A stretch of DNA of 20,692 bases from JAUWOY01 sp034431315 (GTDB taxonomy: Bacteria > Chloroflexota > Anaerolineae > VGOG01). Shown here one piece after another: positions 1-7,112 of this stretch. Both the position numbers and the translations under genes were made by a program. The notes under the pieces are model-generated. The model was not told where the DNA came from. It searched no databases and saw only the letters and a program-made list of their open reading frames with translations. The DNA lies in NCBI GenBank assembly GCA_034431315.1, contig DAOUDK010000060.1, forward strand, positions 1-20,692, written 5' to 3'. The number at the start of each line of letters is the position of its first letter. Position 1 is the first letter of the stretch.

Positions 1-180
1 CGGGACAACTTGCGGCCGACGGTGGAGCGGATCTTCAAGGCTTTTGCTCAGTATAGTCTGGTGCGAGTCAAGGAGGCCGATGGGACCCTGCTTCGCTGCC
101 AATTTGCTAAGCTCGACCCTGTTCAGTTGCAAATCCTCGATGTGCTGGGGTTCCCTCAGCCAGCCGAGATTTTTTGGTAG
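1..180 (+). CDS. 3' end of a partial ORF, possibly a transposase C-terminus
   Basis: The frame is open from base 1 to the TAG at 178-180, giving about 59 residues that begin RDNLRPTVERIFKAF and end with QPAEIFW. The piece LRPTVERIF followed by a short mixed tail resembles the C-terminus of IS4/IS1634-type DDE transposases, where an L-R-P-T-x-x-x-I-F segment precedes the end of the protein. That similarity is from memory and weak. No terminal inverted repeat could be recognised in the bases after the stop, so insertion-sequence identity is not shown. The gene continues beyond the window edge. Confidence 0.45.
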   Translation, partial: RDNLRPTVERIFKAFAQYSLVRVKEADGTLLRCQFAKLDPVQLQILDVLGFPQPAEIFW

Positions 181-415
181 CCAGTCTGAGCGTAAGCGTT
201 CCCAGGGAGGAGTGCGTCTATCACCCGAAAGTATGTTAAGGTGCTGATAAAGGAGCCCCAATTCGCGGGTTGCTATGGGCGTTGCTGCCTGTTAGATGCC
301 ACACGTTGGTGGGCAACCTGTATCCATTGACCTTCGTTGGGCTCCACCACATCGACGGGGCGACGTCAGCAGCAGGGTTTATGAATGCCACATTGGCCTC
401 GCCCTGATAACCCTT
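181..415. other. intergenic stretch with no recognisable gene
   Basis: Between the stop of the partial left-edge ORF and the tail of the minus-strand lipoprotein gene I see no ORF with coding character, no hairpin followed by a T-run and no RNA gene. If the left-edge ORF is a transposase, the end of its element should lie here, but I cannot place it. Confidence 0.4.
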
Positions 416-1108
416 TCAACAAAGTGCGGAATGCAAGTAGAAGTAAGCCCTCTTGCTTGACACCATCCTTATGAATTTCCATTCCTCTCTTTCTGTGAGT
501 TCAAAGGCGACCCCTTCTTCATCAAAGCCAGGTTCGACGTTCCAACACCCCCCCGGCTCTTCTTCTAGATTGATCTTTATTTTACCTTCTTCTAACACTT
601 CGATTGTCCCCTTGGTATGTGAACTCGCAATTTCTATTTCAGAGCTTTCTATCCGACCAACAAAGAAAAACAGGCAACTAAAGCGCGGGGCCTGCAGTTT
701 CTCATCCCAACCCGTATAATTCTCATAGAAACCCGTTACCACGTCATCGTTTACAGCTATAGACAATAGCCCATCATCATAGCTCCCTGCCTGTAATGCA
801 ATTTGGGTCGGTGTTGGGGTGGGAGTAATGGTTGGTGTTGGGAGCGATGTTCTCGTTGGTGTTGGTGTTGGGGACAGTGTCATCGTTGGCGATGGCGTCG
901 GGGTTGAAGTAACAGATGGGGTTGGTGGGATTTCAATGGTTGGTTCTGGCGTTGAGGCAAACAAGGCTGATTCTGGCGATGGCGTAATGCTTGATGTTGG
1001 CTGAGGGGCACAGGACATCAAAGTCAACCCCAGAAAGAACACGATAGTCCCAATCTTACCCTTTGTGATGAACACCAATTTCCTCCGGTCTAGCACGGTC
1101 GGCTGCAT
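416..1108 (-). CDS. Thr-Pro-stalk lipoprotein of unknown function
   Basis: From the ATG at 1108 this is a 230-residue secreted lipoprotein. It has a positively charged start (RRKLVFITKGK), a hydrophobic segment (GTIVFFLGLTLM) and a lipobox ending SC, then a stalk of about 60 residues dominated by Ser, Thr and Pro. A C-terminal domain of about 120 residues (LQAGSYDDGLLSIAVNDDVVTGFY onward) has three cysteines, including a C-terminal one, and alternating acidic and aromatic residues that suggest a small beta-rich fold. I do not recognise the domain. The start is uncertain: an in-frame TTG at 1144 lies only one base from the strong AGGAGG at 1146-1151, so an ATT near 1135 or the ATG at 1108 (preceded by GTAGAGGC) is more likely. 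The stalk resembles that of the macroglobulin at 12970-18975, which suggests cell-surface display. Confidence 0.7.
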   Translation of the reverse strand: MQPTVLDRRKLVFITKGKIGTIVFFLGLTLMSCAPQPTSSITPSPESALFASTPEPTIEIPPTPSVTSTPTPSPTMTLSPTPTPTRTSLPTPTITPTPTPTQIALQAGSYDDGLLSIAVNDDVVTGFYENYTGWDEKLQAPRFSCLFFFVGRIESSEIEIASSHTKGTIEVLEEGKIKINLEEEPGGCWNVEPGFDEEGVAFELTEREEWKFIRMVSSKRAYFYLHSALC

Positions 1109-1172
1109 CGAGTTGCCTCTACCACCCAGATCAATGGTGTGCAAGCCTCCTGATAGCTTTCCTCATTCGGGT

Positions 1173-1201
1173 ACAATACCACAAATAGCATATTATTGCA
1201 A
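1173..1201 (-). promoter_or_regulatory. predicted promoter of the Thr-Pro lipoprotein
   Basis: On the minus strand TTGCAA (1201-1196) and TATTGT (1178-1173) are separated by exactly 17 bp. Each hexamer matches 4 of 6 consensus bases. It lies just upstream of the AGGAGG at 1146-1151 and after the end of the ABC exporter gene, so it would let the lipoprotein be expressed separately. Confidence 0.35.
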
Positions 1202-1207
1202 TGTATC

Positions 1208-2986
1208 TCACACACGCTGCCGCTGTTCCCGGATTGCCCTCCACCGAGGCTCGTCCTCGATCTGCACCTCACTCAAGCGTCTGTAGAGCCCATCGCGGGC
1301 CATCAATTCCTCGTGCGTCCCCATCTCGACGATCTGGCTGCCTTCCAGAACGACGATGACATCTGCACCGCGGATGGTGGACAAGCGGTGCGCGATGATG
1401 ATGGCTGTCCTGCCTACCATCAGCCGTTCCAGCGCTTGTTGGATCAGCAATTCCGTCTCGGTATCCACCGAGGAGGTCGCCTCGTCCAGGATCAGGATGG
1501 GCGCATCCTTGAGCACCGCACGGGCGATGGCTAGTCGCTGCCTCTGCCCGCCAGACAGCTTGACGCCGCGCTCGCCGATCATCGTGTCGTAGCCATCGGG
1601 CAACTGAGTGATGAACTCGTGAGCGTTGGCGATTTTCGCCGCTGCGATCATTTCCTCTTCAGTGGCCCCTGGCCGGCCAAACAGGATGTTTTCGCGCGCC
1701 GTTCCGTGAAAGAGGAACACGTCCTGTAGCACGATGCCTATTTGCTGGCGCAGGCTCTTGAGCGCCAGGTCGCGGATGTCGTGTCCGTCCAGCGTGATCG
1801 AGCCCTCGCACACGTCGTAAAACCGTGGGATGAGGCTGGCCAACGTCGTCTTGCCCACACCCGTCGGCCCCACCAGTGCGACGACGGTGCCCGGTGCGAT
1901 ATCGAGATCAACGTGCTCCAGCACCGTGTCCCCCATAGCATAGCGAAAGCTCACATCGCGTAAGGCAATCGCGCCCTGGGCTCTTTCAATCAACTCGATG
2001 GCATCAGCGCGCTCGACCACGTCGGGCTGTTCGTCCAAAAGCTCTTTCACGCGCTCCGCACCTGCCAGGGCCTGTTGAACGCTTTCCCACACCCCGCTCA
2101 GAGCGCGTACGGGTTGGTAGAGCATCTCAAGGTAAAGGAAAAAAGCCACCAGGTCCTCAATGGGCATGGCCTGGTTTAACATGAGCCGTCCACCAAAGTA
2201 GATGATCACGATGGTGCCCAGAGATGAGGAGAACTCTATAAACGGTCGGAACGTCGCCATCAGACGCAGCGCGCGGAGCATCGAATCGCGATACCTGCCG
2301 ATATGGTCGCCGATGCGGGCGGCTTCGATTTGCTCCCTGGTGAAGGCTTTGATCTCACGGATCCCCAGGAGATTGTCGCTAAGGGCTGCGTTGAGATCAC
2401 CTAACTCGGCCTGACGCTGGCGAAACGCCGGCCGCACGTACTTGGCAAAGCCTCGCATGGCCAACACGATCAAAGGGATCGGGATCATGCTGAATAGCGT
2501 AAGCTGCAGATTCATGTTGATCAGCACGGCGGTAACGCCGATCAGCATGAGCACATTCACTATCACGTCCGGTATGGCATGGGCGATCAAGTGCTCGATC
2601 AAGTTCGAATCGTTGACCGTGCGCGACATCAACTGGCCCGTTTGCTTGTCCTCGTAGAAACCAAGCGACAAACGCTGCAGATGGTCATAGACATCCGACC
2701 GAACGTCTGCCACAACGTTCCAGCCCGCCACGTGTGCCATGTAGCTTCTGAGAAATCGCAAGCCGGCGCGCGCTACGTAGGCAGCCAGCGCCAGCAATGC
2801 CAACCGAGCGATGGAGCCAACTGCCTCTGGCCCCGCCGTCGGATCGGTCACAGTTGCCACCATAGTCTTGATAATCCACGGGGTCAGCAATTGCACGCCC
2901 ACGAGCAAGAGCATGCTCACTACCGTCAACGCTAACGGCCCAAAGTACCTGGGAGTATATTTGAACACAAACTTGAGAGACTTCAC
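1208..2986 (-). CDS. MsbA-type ABC exporter, permease-ATPase fusion
   Basis: This is a 592-residue half-transporter of the bacterial multidrug/lipid exporter type (MsbA/LmrA/BmrA architecture), expected to dimerise in the inner membrane and export a hydrophobic substrate. The N-terminal half holds about six hydrophobic segments, ending near residue 300. The nucleotide-binding domain has Walker A GPTGVGKTT at 373-381, signature LSGGQ at 477-481, Walker B ILILDE ending at E502 and the switch histidine H533 in AHRLS. All catalytic residues are present. Length is normal for the family. The start is GTG at 2986, chosen because GGAGG lies 8 nt upstream (2995-2999). No partner half-transporter is adjacent, so it is probably a homodimer. 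The remnant at 3031-3140, if it is an efflux adaptor, is on the other strand and unrelated to this operon. Substrate cannot be told from sequence. Confidence 0.93.
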   Translation of the reverse strand: MKSLKFVFKYTPRYFGPLALTVVSMLLLVGVQLLTPWIIKTMVATVTDPTAGPEAVGSIARLALLALAAYVARAGLRFLRSYMAHVAGWNVVADVRSDVYDHLQRLSLGFYEDKQTGQLMSRTVNDSNLIEHLIAHAIPDVIVNVLMLIGVTAVLINMNLQLTLFSMIPIPLIVLAMRGFAKYVRPAFRQRQAELGDLNAALSDNLLGIREIKAFTREQIEAARIGDHIGRYRDSMLRALRLMATFRPFIEFSSSLGTIVIIYFGGRLMLNQAMPIEDLVAFFLYLEMLYQPVRALSGVWESVQQALAGAERVKELLDEQPDVVERADAIELIERAQGAIALRDVSFRYAMGDTVLEHVDLDIAPGTVVALVGPTGVGKTTLASLIPRFYDVCEGSITLDGHDIRDLALKSLRQQIGIVLQDVFLFHGTARENILFGRPGATEEEMIAAAKIANAHEFITQLPDGYDTMIGERGVKLSGGQRQRLAIARAVLKDAPILILDEATSSVDTETELLIQQALERLMVGRTAIIIAHRLSTIRGADVIVVLEGSQIVEMGTHEELMARDGLYRRLSEVQIEDEPRWRAIREQRQRV

Positions 2987-3030
2987 CGCACTATCCTCCA
3001 GTTGCCAATTGCCTCACGGCCTTCGTACAG

Positions 3031-3140
3031 AGCCTGGTATGGCTTTCCCACTATACTTTGATGATCGAATCGAGCTGGAGTCCACCGATCTCAACCTTCG
3101 GCCGGGGATGAACGTCCAGGTGGAGATCGTGTCGGAATGA
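3031..3140 (+). pseudogene. possible 3' remnant of an efflux periplasmic adaptor
   Basis: About 32 residues ending in a stop at 3138-3140 read FDDRIELESTDLNLRPGMN followed by VQVEIVSE. The L-R-P-G-M-x-V-x-V-x-I pattern is the usual C-terminal beta-strand of HlyD/MacA-type membrane-fusion proteins. Upstream the frame runs into the antisense of the ABC exporter 5' end and loses similarity, so only the tail of a gene survives. The call rests on one short motif. Confidence 0.35.
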
Positions 3141-3178
3141 AGTGGTGGTTCTTTGGGATTTCGCGGGGTCGAAGCATT

Positions 3179-3235
3179 GGAGTCCCCAACGAGTTGGGGC
3201 GGTAGTACGACAAGCCCGAACAAGTTCGGGACTCC
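3179..3235. repeat. paired hairpin repeat enclosed by a 5-bp outer stem
   Basis: Two related 16-nt palindromes lie 15 nt apart: CCCCAACGAGTTGGGG (3184-3199) and CCCGAACAAGTTCGGG (3215-3230), each with 7-bp arms and a 2-nt centre. They are bracketed by GGAGT (3179-3183) and its complement ACTCC (3231-3235), so the whole unit can fold into a three-way junction. The two arms differ at the fourth base pair by a compensated change (C-G to G-C), which suggests selection for structure. It lies between gene remnants and is not followed by a T-run, so it is probably a REP-like dispersed element and not a terminator. Confidence 0.7.
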
Positions 3236-3270
3236 GGCCTGCTATTCACGCCGATTCCTAAAGACCCATC

Positions 3271-3492
3271 TCAGTCAAGAGCAGAATGGCCATAGACCTC
3301 CACCCGGTTTCGGCCCGACTGCTTGGCCGCGTAAAGCGCCTGGTCAGCCCACTCAACCAACTCGTCAGCGGAGAAGTCGGCTTCGTTGCCAATCACGGCC
3401 ACCCCCAGACTGAGTGTCACTGCCAGTGTCCCTTTGCTGGTGTTTATCCGCCGTGAAGCCATTTGCTCGCGCAGTCGTTCGGCGACATCCTG
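3271..3492 (-). pseudogene. C-terminal fragment of a GGDEF diguanylate cyclase
   Basis: The minus strand encodes QDVAERLREQMASRR, then about 60 residues containing VTLSLGVAVIG, ELVEWADQALYAAKQSGRNR and VEVY. This matches the last third of GGDEF domains (the S-x-G-V-A strand, the L-x-x-A-D-x-A-L-Y-x-A-K helix and the G-R-N-x-V end). The catalytic GG(D/E)EF loop, which should lie upstream, is absent. Homology begins directly after the stop codon of the amidohydrolase at 3493-3495 and in the same frame, so the 5' part was replaced at that junction. No start codon with a ribosome site exists for the fragment, which is taken as dead. Confidence 0.75.
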
Positions 3493-4473
3493 TTACAACC
3501 CAAATATCCGGGCTGCATTTCCACCCAATATGTCCGCCTTTTCCTCCGCTGTGATATTCAATTGATCAATGCTTGTGAGCATCTTCTCCAAGCTCCCAAT
3601 CTGATGCGGATAGTCGCTTCCGGCCAACAGATGCTCTGCTCCAGCAAAATCAATAGCAAACTGCAATGCTTTGACGTCGAAGTTTACGGTGTCGTAGTAG
3701 AAATCTTTCAAGTATTCACTCGGAGGTCTATTTATGTTTGCCTTGCATTTCTCATAGGCCTCATACCCCCGGTCGAATCGCTCAGCAAGGTATGGAACAG
3801 CGCCACCCAGGTGACCCAAAACCCACTTGATACTTGGGAACCTTTCAACCACCCCACTGAAAACCAGACTTGCTGCAGCTAGCGTTGTATCGGCAACGAA
3901 ACCGACCAATGGCATAAGCATGTAGTCCGTCATCGCTTCTACACCCACAGGATAGGTGGGGTGAATGAAAAACACAACGTTCAATTCGTTTGCTTTTTCG
4001 TAGAGTGGCCAAAAACGGCGATCGCTTAGTGCTACACCGTTAGCATTGCTGAATAGCGTCGCCCCTTTCAGCCCCAACTCAGAAATTGCTCGTTCAAGCT
4101 CAATAACAGATGCATCAGGATCATTGAGGGGGAGTGTTGCCAGGGCTACGAAATGATCGCTATGCTCATTTTGGATATTGGCAAAGATTTCGTTCACCAT
4201 TCGACTCAATTCAACAGAACGTTCCGGTGTCTCTATTAGCGTGCCAGGTGCGGTGAGAGAAATGATCTGCTTGTCCACTCCCGCCTTTCCCAGGACGGTT
4301 TTTCGAACATCCATTAGCCGGTGGCCAGGAACAAGGATGTTGTAATCGCCCGGAGAATGAAGCACCGGATTATTGTCGGAATCGAAGGTCACCCTATAAG
4401 CGCTGGGGCCAGCTTGAACTGCTTCGATGTATTCCGGTGGGTACACATGGTTGTGAATGTCAATGATAGTCAT
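3493..4473 (-). CDS. amidohydrolase of the ACMSD-like (Amidohydro_2) family
   Basis: This is a 326-residue metal-dependent hydrolase or decarboxylase with a TIM-barrel fold. It shows the N-terminal metal motif HNH (H7, H9), H171 in FFIHPTYP, H221 in VLGHLGGAVPYLAERFDRG and D287 in GSDYPH. These are the expected ligands of the Amidohydro_2 family that includes 2-amino-3-carboxymuconate semialdehyde decarboxylase and resorcylate decarboxylases. It ends in NAARIFGL, typical of the family C-terminus, so it is full length although it abuts a GGDEF remnant. GGAGAGGAG sits about 7 nt before the ATG. No pathway partner is adjacent, so the substrate is unknown; a cytoplasmic decarboxylase or hydrolase of aromatic or related acids is the family expectation. 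Confidence 0.88.
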   Translation of the reverse strand: MTIIDIHNHVYPPEYIEAVQAGPSAYRVTFDSDNNPVLHSPGDYNILVPGHRLMDVRKTVLGKAGVDKQIISLTAPGTLIETPERSVELSRMVNEIFANIQNEHSDHFVALATLPLNDPDASVIELERAISELGLKGATLFSNANGVALSDRRFWPLYEKANELNVVFFIHPTYPVGVEAMTDYMLMPLVGFVADTTLAAASLVFSGVVERFPSIKWVLGHLGGAVPYLAERFDRGYEAYEKCKANINRPPSEYLKDFYYDTVNFDVKALQFAIDFAGAEHLLAGSDYPHQIGSLEKMLTSIDQLNITAEEKADILGGNAARIFGL

Positions 4474-4541
4474 GGTTTTGCTCCTCTCCTGTTTGTTTTT
4501 GGGTCTTCATACAACGGATTCCGTCCGTACGTAACGCCTTT

Positions 4542-4706
4542 TCACGAAACAGCAAGCCCTACCATCGCTCGAACATCTGCTTCCACAGCCACGTCTGCCA
4601 GAACAAAAGCTGCGCGCCCCCCGTCTGACTCGATCTGGCGTACAGTCTCTGCGCTACCTTTCTCATCTATGTCAGCGATGACAACCGCCGCTCCTTCGCG
4701 TGCCAT
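4542..4706 (-). pseudogene. N-terminal fragment of a short-chain dehydrogenase
   Basis: A 54-codon frame starting MAREGAAVVIADIDEKGSAE reads through VRQIESDGGRAAFVLADVAV and ADVRAMVGLAVS to a stop. This is the second beta-strand to fourth helix of a classical SDR Rossmann fold (the V-x-x-A-D-I/R segment for cofactor choice and the D-V-x-x-x-x-D-V segment). The glycine-rich TGxxxGIG loop before it and the NNAG and YxxxK motifs after it are missing, so no enzyme can be made. It overlaps, in another frame, the last codons of the GNAT gene. Confidence 0.7.
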
Positions 4707-5298
4707 CAGAAGAGTCCATCACATAACGCATGATCGGCCTCGTTTCCGAGCGGCGGGCGACCTCTTTGAACCCTGCGCTTCGGAACATGGAGGCCAGGCC
4801 GTGGAAGGCGAAGAGGTCGGGCGTGTCGCCCTTCTTGGGTTCGACAGGATAGCCCTCCACAATTCTGCCTCCACAATCCCTCACGTATTCCAGGGCGGCC
4901 TTCAGCAATCGCCCGGCGACCCCTCTGCGTCGGCATGATTTGGCAATGAAAAAGCACACCACCGACCAAACAGCCTCGTCATCCACCGGCTTCAGGATTC
5001 GGGATCGTCCCAGCCTGGGGAACTCTGCTCGCGGCGCCACTGAGCACCAGCCGACTGGATGTCCCTCGTGGTAGGCAAGGATACCTGGAACGTGGCCGGA
5101 GTCCACGATGGCCTTCATTGCCCTCCGATTCCCCTCGCCTTTCTGGGCATCGAATTCCCTCCCTGTCAACCGCCACCACATGCACCAGCAACCACCAGTA
5201 GCACCCCGCGGGCCGAAGAGTTCCTCGAAGTCAGCCCATCTCTCCGGCGTCAGCCTATGGAATTCCCAAGGATTCTCCTCCAGTTGGTCTGGACTCAT
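4672..5298 (-). CDS. GNAT-family N-acetyltransferase
   Basis: From the ATG at 5298 this is a 208-residue cytoplasmic acetyltransferase. It carries the early motif GGCWCMWWRLTGREF seen in one GNAT branch, a central VGWCSVAPRAEFPRLGRSR strand region and the acetyl-CoA loop around CRRRGVAGRLLKAAL (R/Q-x-x-G-x-A pattern). The C-terminal GLASMFRSAGFKEVARR is the usual last strand-helix unit. The start is chosen because GAAGGAAG lies about 8 nt upstream, while the longer in-frame start at 5355 has no ribosome site. The natural family end is about RPIMRYVM; the last 13 residues (SSDGTRRSGGCHR) are out-of-frame readings of an SDR remnant, so the 3' end was probably altered by a rearrangement. The acceptor substrate is unknown. 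Confidence 0.82.
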   Translation of the reverse strand: MSPDQLEENPWEFHRLTPERWADFEELFGPRGATGGCWCMWWRLTGREFDAQKGEGNRRAMKAIVDSGHVPGILAYHEGHPVGWCSVAPRAEFPRLGRSRILKPVDDEAVWSVVCFFIAKSCRRRGVAGRLLKAALEYVRDCGGRIVEGYPVEPKKGDTPDLFAFHGLASMFRSAGFKEVARRSETRPIMRYVMDSSDGTRRSGGCHR

Positions 5299-5414
5299 TG
5301 TGTTGCTTCCTTCTCTGGGAGGATGCGCCATCGTGGTAGGACTGCTGTTGCGCAACGGTGCTGGTCGTTCGACGATCTATCGGCGTTCTGCTACAATTGA
5401 CGCATTTTTTCTTT

Positions 5415-5443
5415 ATTCTACCACAGGTCGGGTCGGGAAGCAA
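5415..5443 (-). promoter_or_regulatory. predicted promoter of the GNAT gene
   Basis: Minus-strand TTGCTT (5443-5438), a 17-bp spacer and TAGAAT (5420-5415, 5 of 6 consensus bases). Transcription would start near 5408 and leave a leader of about 110 nt before the ATG at 5298. The -35 match is only 3 of 6. Confidence 0.35.
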
Positions 5444-5593
5444 ACACACTAGAGGCAAGGATATCGGGCACTTCGAGGATATACCTGCCAGCCAAGCGCA
5501 TCCGAGGTAGATGAGAGTCATAGCGGCTTCCGGTGATCAGACGAATGGGGGAGCCTAATCAATAGCAATGAGTCGCCACGCAAGCCCAACTCA
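5444..5593. other. intergenic region between the GNAT promoter and the dnd promoter
   Basis: Together with the GNAT leader this is part of a roughly 375-base gap without a gene (5299-5675). I find no small ORF with a ribosome site, no RNA gene and no intrinsic terminator here. The base composition becomes more AT-rich than in the left flank, and the phosphorothioation island begins on this side. Confidence 0.4.
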
Positions 5594-5598
5594 CTTGC

Positions 5599-5627
5599 TT
5601 GACCCTTTGCAAGGGATAGAGTATAAT
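5599..5627 (+). promoter_or_regulatory. near-consensus sigma-70-type promoter of dndCDEA
   Basis: TTGACC (5599-5604) and a perfect TATAAT (5622-5627) are separated by exactly 17 bp. The predicted transcript starts near 5634, which rules out the in-frame ATGs at 5568 and 5631 as dndC starts. Two inverted repeats overlap it: CTTGC-N10-GCAAG (5594-5613) across the -35 box, and CCCTT-TGC-AAGGG (5603-5615) inside the spacer. Either could bind a repressor such as DndB, which is known to repress dnd transcription in Salmonella; that link is inference. Confidence 0.75.
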
Positions 5628-5675
5628 TCAATGCAGAGTAGAGCATCTTGTAAGATTTCAGATGAGTGTGGCATA

Positions 5676-7112
5676 ATGTCTAATACAGACCTATCTAGAG
5701 TCAAATCCATTTTCAAGAATCGCTCGCCGGACGATGTTTATGCGGAGATTCGTCAAGTTTATGCAAGTTACTCATATCCATGGGTCATTGGGTACAGCGG
5801 CGGCAAAGACTCGACCGCCGCACTACAACTAGTCTGGTATGCCCTGGCGGAGTTGCCGCCTGAGCAGCGACGGAAGCCCGTCTACGTCATCTCGACAGAT
5901 ACTCTTGTTGAAACGCCAGTCATCGTTGACTACATCGACGAAACCTTGCGCCGGATCAATGAACAGGCCATCAAGTGTGAAATGCCCTTCAAAGCTCAAA
6001 AACTGAAGCCAATATTGAAAGACACCTTCTGGGTGAATCTGATCGGGCGTGGATACCCTGCTCCTAACAGTATCTTTCGCTGGTGTACTGAGCGCTTGAA
6101 AATCAACCCTTCTAATCGTTTCATCCTAAACAAGGTTGCTGAACACGGAGAGGTAATCTTGGTCTTGGGTAGTCGTAGAGGTGAGAGCGCTACCCGTGAC
6201 CAAGTCATTAAGATGCATCGCGTACGCGGCTACTCCCTGGCTCGGCACGGGCGATTGCCCGGGGCGTGGGTGTACATGCCCATAGAGCACTTCTCCAAAG
6301 ATGACGTTTGGACATACTTGCTCCAGGTCAGGTCGCCATGGGGCGGCAACAACCGAAACTTGGCTTCACTATATCGCTCTGCTCAATCTGGGGAGTGCCC
6401 AATGGTCATTGATGATACCACCCCTCCCTGCGGAAGAAGCCGTTTTGGATGCTGGGTCTGCACGGTCGTTGACAGAGATCGGTCAATGGAGGCTATGATC
6501 GACTCCGGTGAAGAATGGATGATACCCTTGCTTGATTTTCGAGACCAACTGGCTTCCACCCAGGATCCCAAAGTGAAACCAACCCAAAGAGAGTACAGAA
6601 GCCGTGATGGTCGTATCAAAATCACCGAAGACGGACGACTACGGTATCGCACCTATACGCTTGATTTCTCAAAGAAAATGCTAAGGCGCCTTCTTGGGAC
6701 TCAGCTTGAGGTACAACAGTACGATCCTGATTTCACTCTAATTAGCGGTGATGAATTGCGCGAGATTCGTCGCCTGTGGTTGACCGAACGTCAAGACTGG
6801 CATGATTCTCTACCAGCTATTTACACTGAGGTAACGGGACATGCGCTAAGTTGGGACTACGATGATGTCGCTATGCCAGGGAAGCTAGAAGCCGATTTAC
6901 TGGAACATATCGCTCCTCAACATGGTGTGCCGGTGAAGCTCGTACAAAAGCTAATAGATGCTGAGTGGCAACATTATGGCATGCGTCGCCGAGCACTGAT
7001 TCACACGACAATAGACAAAGTTTTTTCTGAAGATTGGCGAACACTCGAGGAAATCCAGAAAGAGATACAGTTGCGTCGGAAGCGAGCCGCGCAAATTGCG
7101 GAGGACGAATGA
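5676..7112 (+). CDS. dndC: DndC, PAPS-reductase-like sulfurtransferase for DNA phosphorothioation
   Basis: DndC is thought to activate and transfer sulfur to the DNA backbone together with DndD and DndE. From the ATG at 5676 the protein has 478 residues. The adenylating P-loop SGGKDS is at 41-46, in the ATP pyrophosphatase/PAPS reductase fold. Four cysteines, C241, C252, C259 and C262 (C-x10-C-x6-C-x2-C, in GECP and PPCGRSRFGCWVC), match the iron-sulfur cluster site known in DndC; another, C137, lies in RWCTERLK. A GSRRGES motif follows the cysteine region's preceding helix. The start is set by the promoter at 5599-5627. The ribosome site is weak (GATGAG), and a four-codon reading frame (ATG at 5662) ends TAATG across the dndC start, which may couple translation. 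Its last 4 nt overlap dndD. Confidence 0.95.
   Translation: MSNTDLSRVKSIFKNRSPDDVYAEIRQVYASYSYPWVIGYSGGKDSTAALQLVWYALAELPPEQRRKPVYVISTDTLVETPVIVDYIDETLRRINEQAIKCEMPFKAQKLKPILKDTFWVNLIGRGYPAPNSIFRWCTERLKINPSNRFILNKVAEHGEVILVLGSRRGESATRDQVIKMHRVRGYSLARHGRLPGAWVYMPIEHFSKDDVWTYLLQVRSPWGGNNRNLASLYRSAQSGECPMVIDDTTPPCGRSRFGCWVCTVVDRDRSMEAMIDSGEEWMIPLLDFRDQLASTQDPKVKPTQREYRSRDGRIKITEDGRLRYRTYTLDFSKKMLRRLLGTQLEVQQYDPDFTLISGDELREIRRLWLTERQDWHDSLPAIYTEVTGHALSWDYDDVAMPGKLEADLLEHIAPQHGVPVKLVQKLIDAEWQHYGMRRRALIHTTIDKVFSEDWRTLEEIQKEIQLRRKRAAQIAEDE

Noticed and set aside
370..415. Terminator after the Thr-Pro lipoprotein gene
   Set aside because: The AGGGTT/AACCCT arms are imperfect, far apart and not followed by a T-run.
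780..960. Possible CRISPR or tandem repeat array
   Set aside because: The periodic pattern is degenerate coding for Thr-Pro repeats; there are no constant repeats with unique spacers.
819..1004. Gly-Val repeat ORF on the plus strand
   Set aside because: It is the reverse reading of the Thr-Pro stalk of the lipoprotein gene.
2987..3060. Promoter for the ABC exporter with TATAGT on the minus strand
   Set aside because: No acceptable -35 box at 16-18 bp spacing.
5568..5675. Longer in-frame start for dndC adding 36 residues
   Set aside because: The near-consensus promoter at 5599-5627 lies inside this stretch, so its transcript begins after the ATGs at 5568 and 5631; the extra residues also do not look like DndC.
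7034..7108. Longer start for dndD
   Set aside because: It would overlap dndC by 79 nt and lacks a ribosome site; the ATG at 7109 has GGAGG upstream and gives the typical N-terminus.
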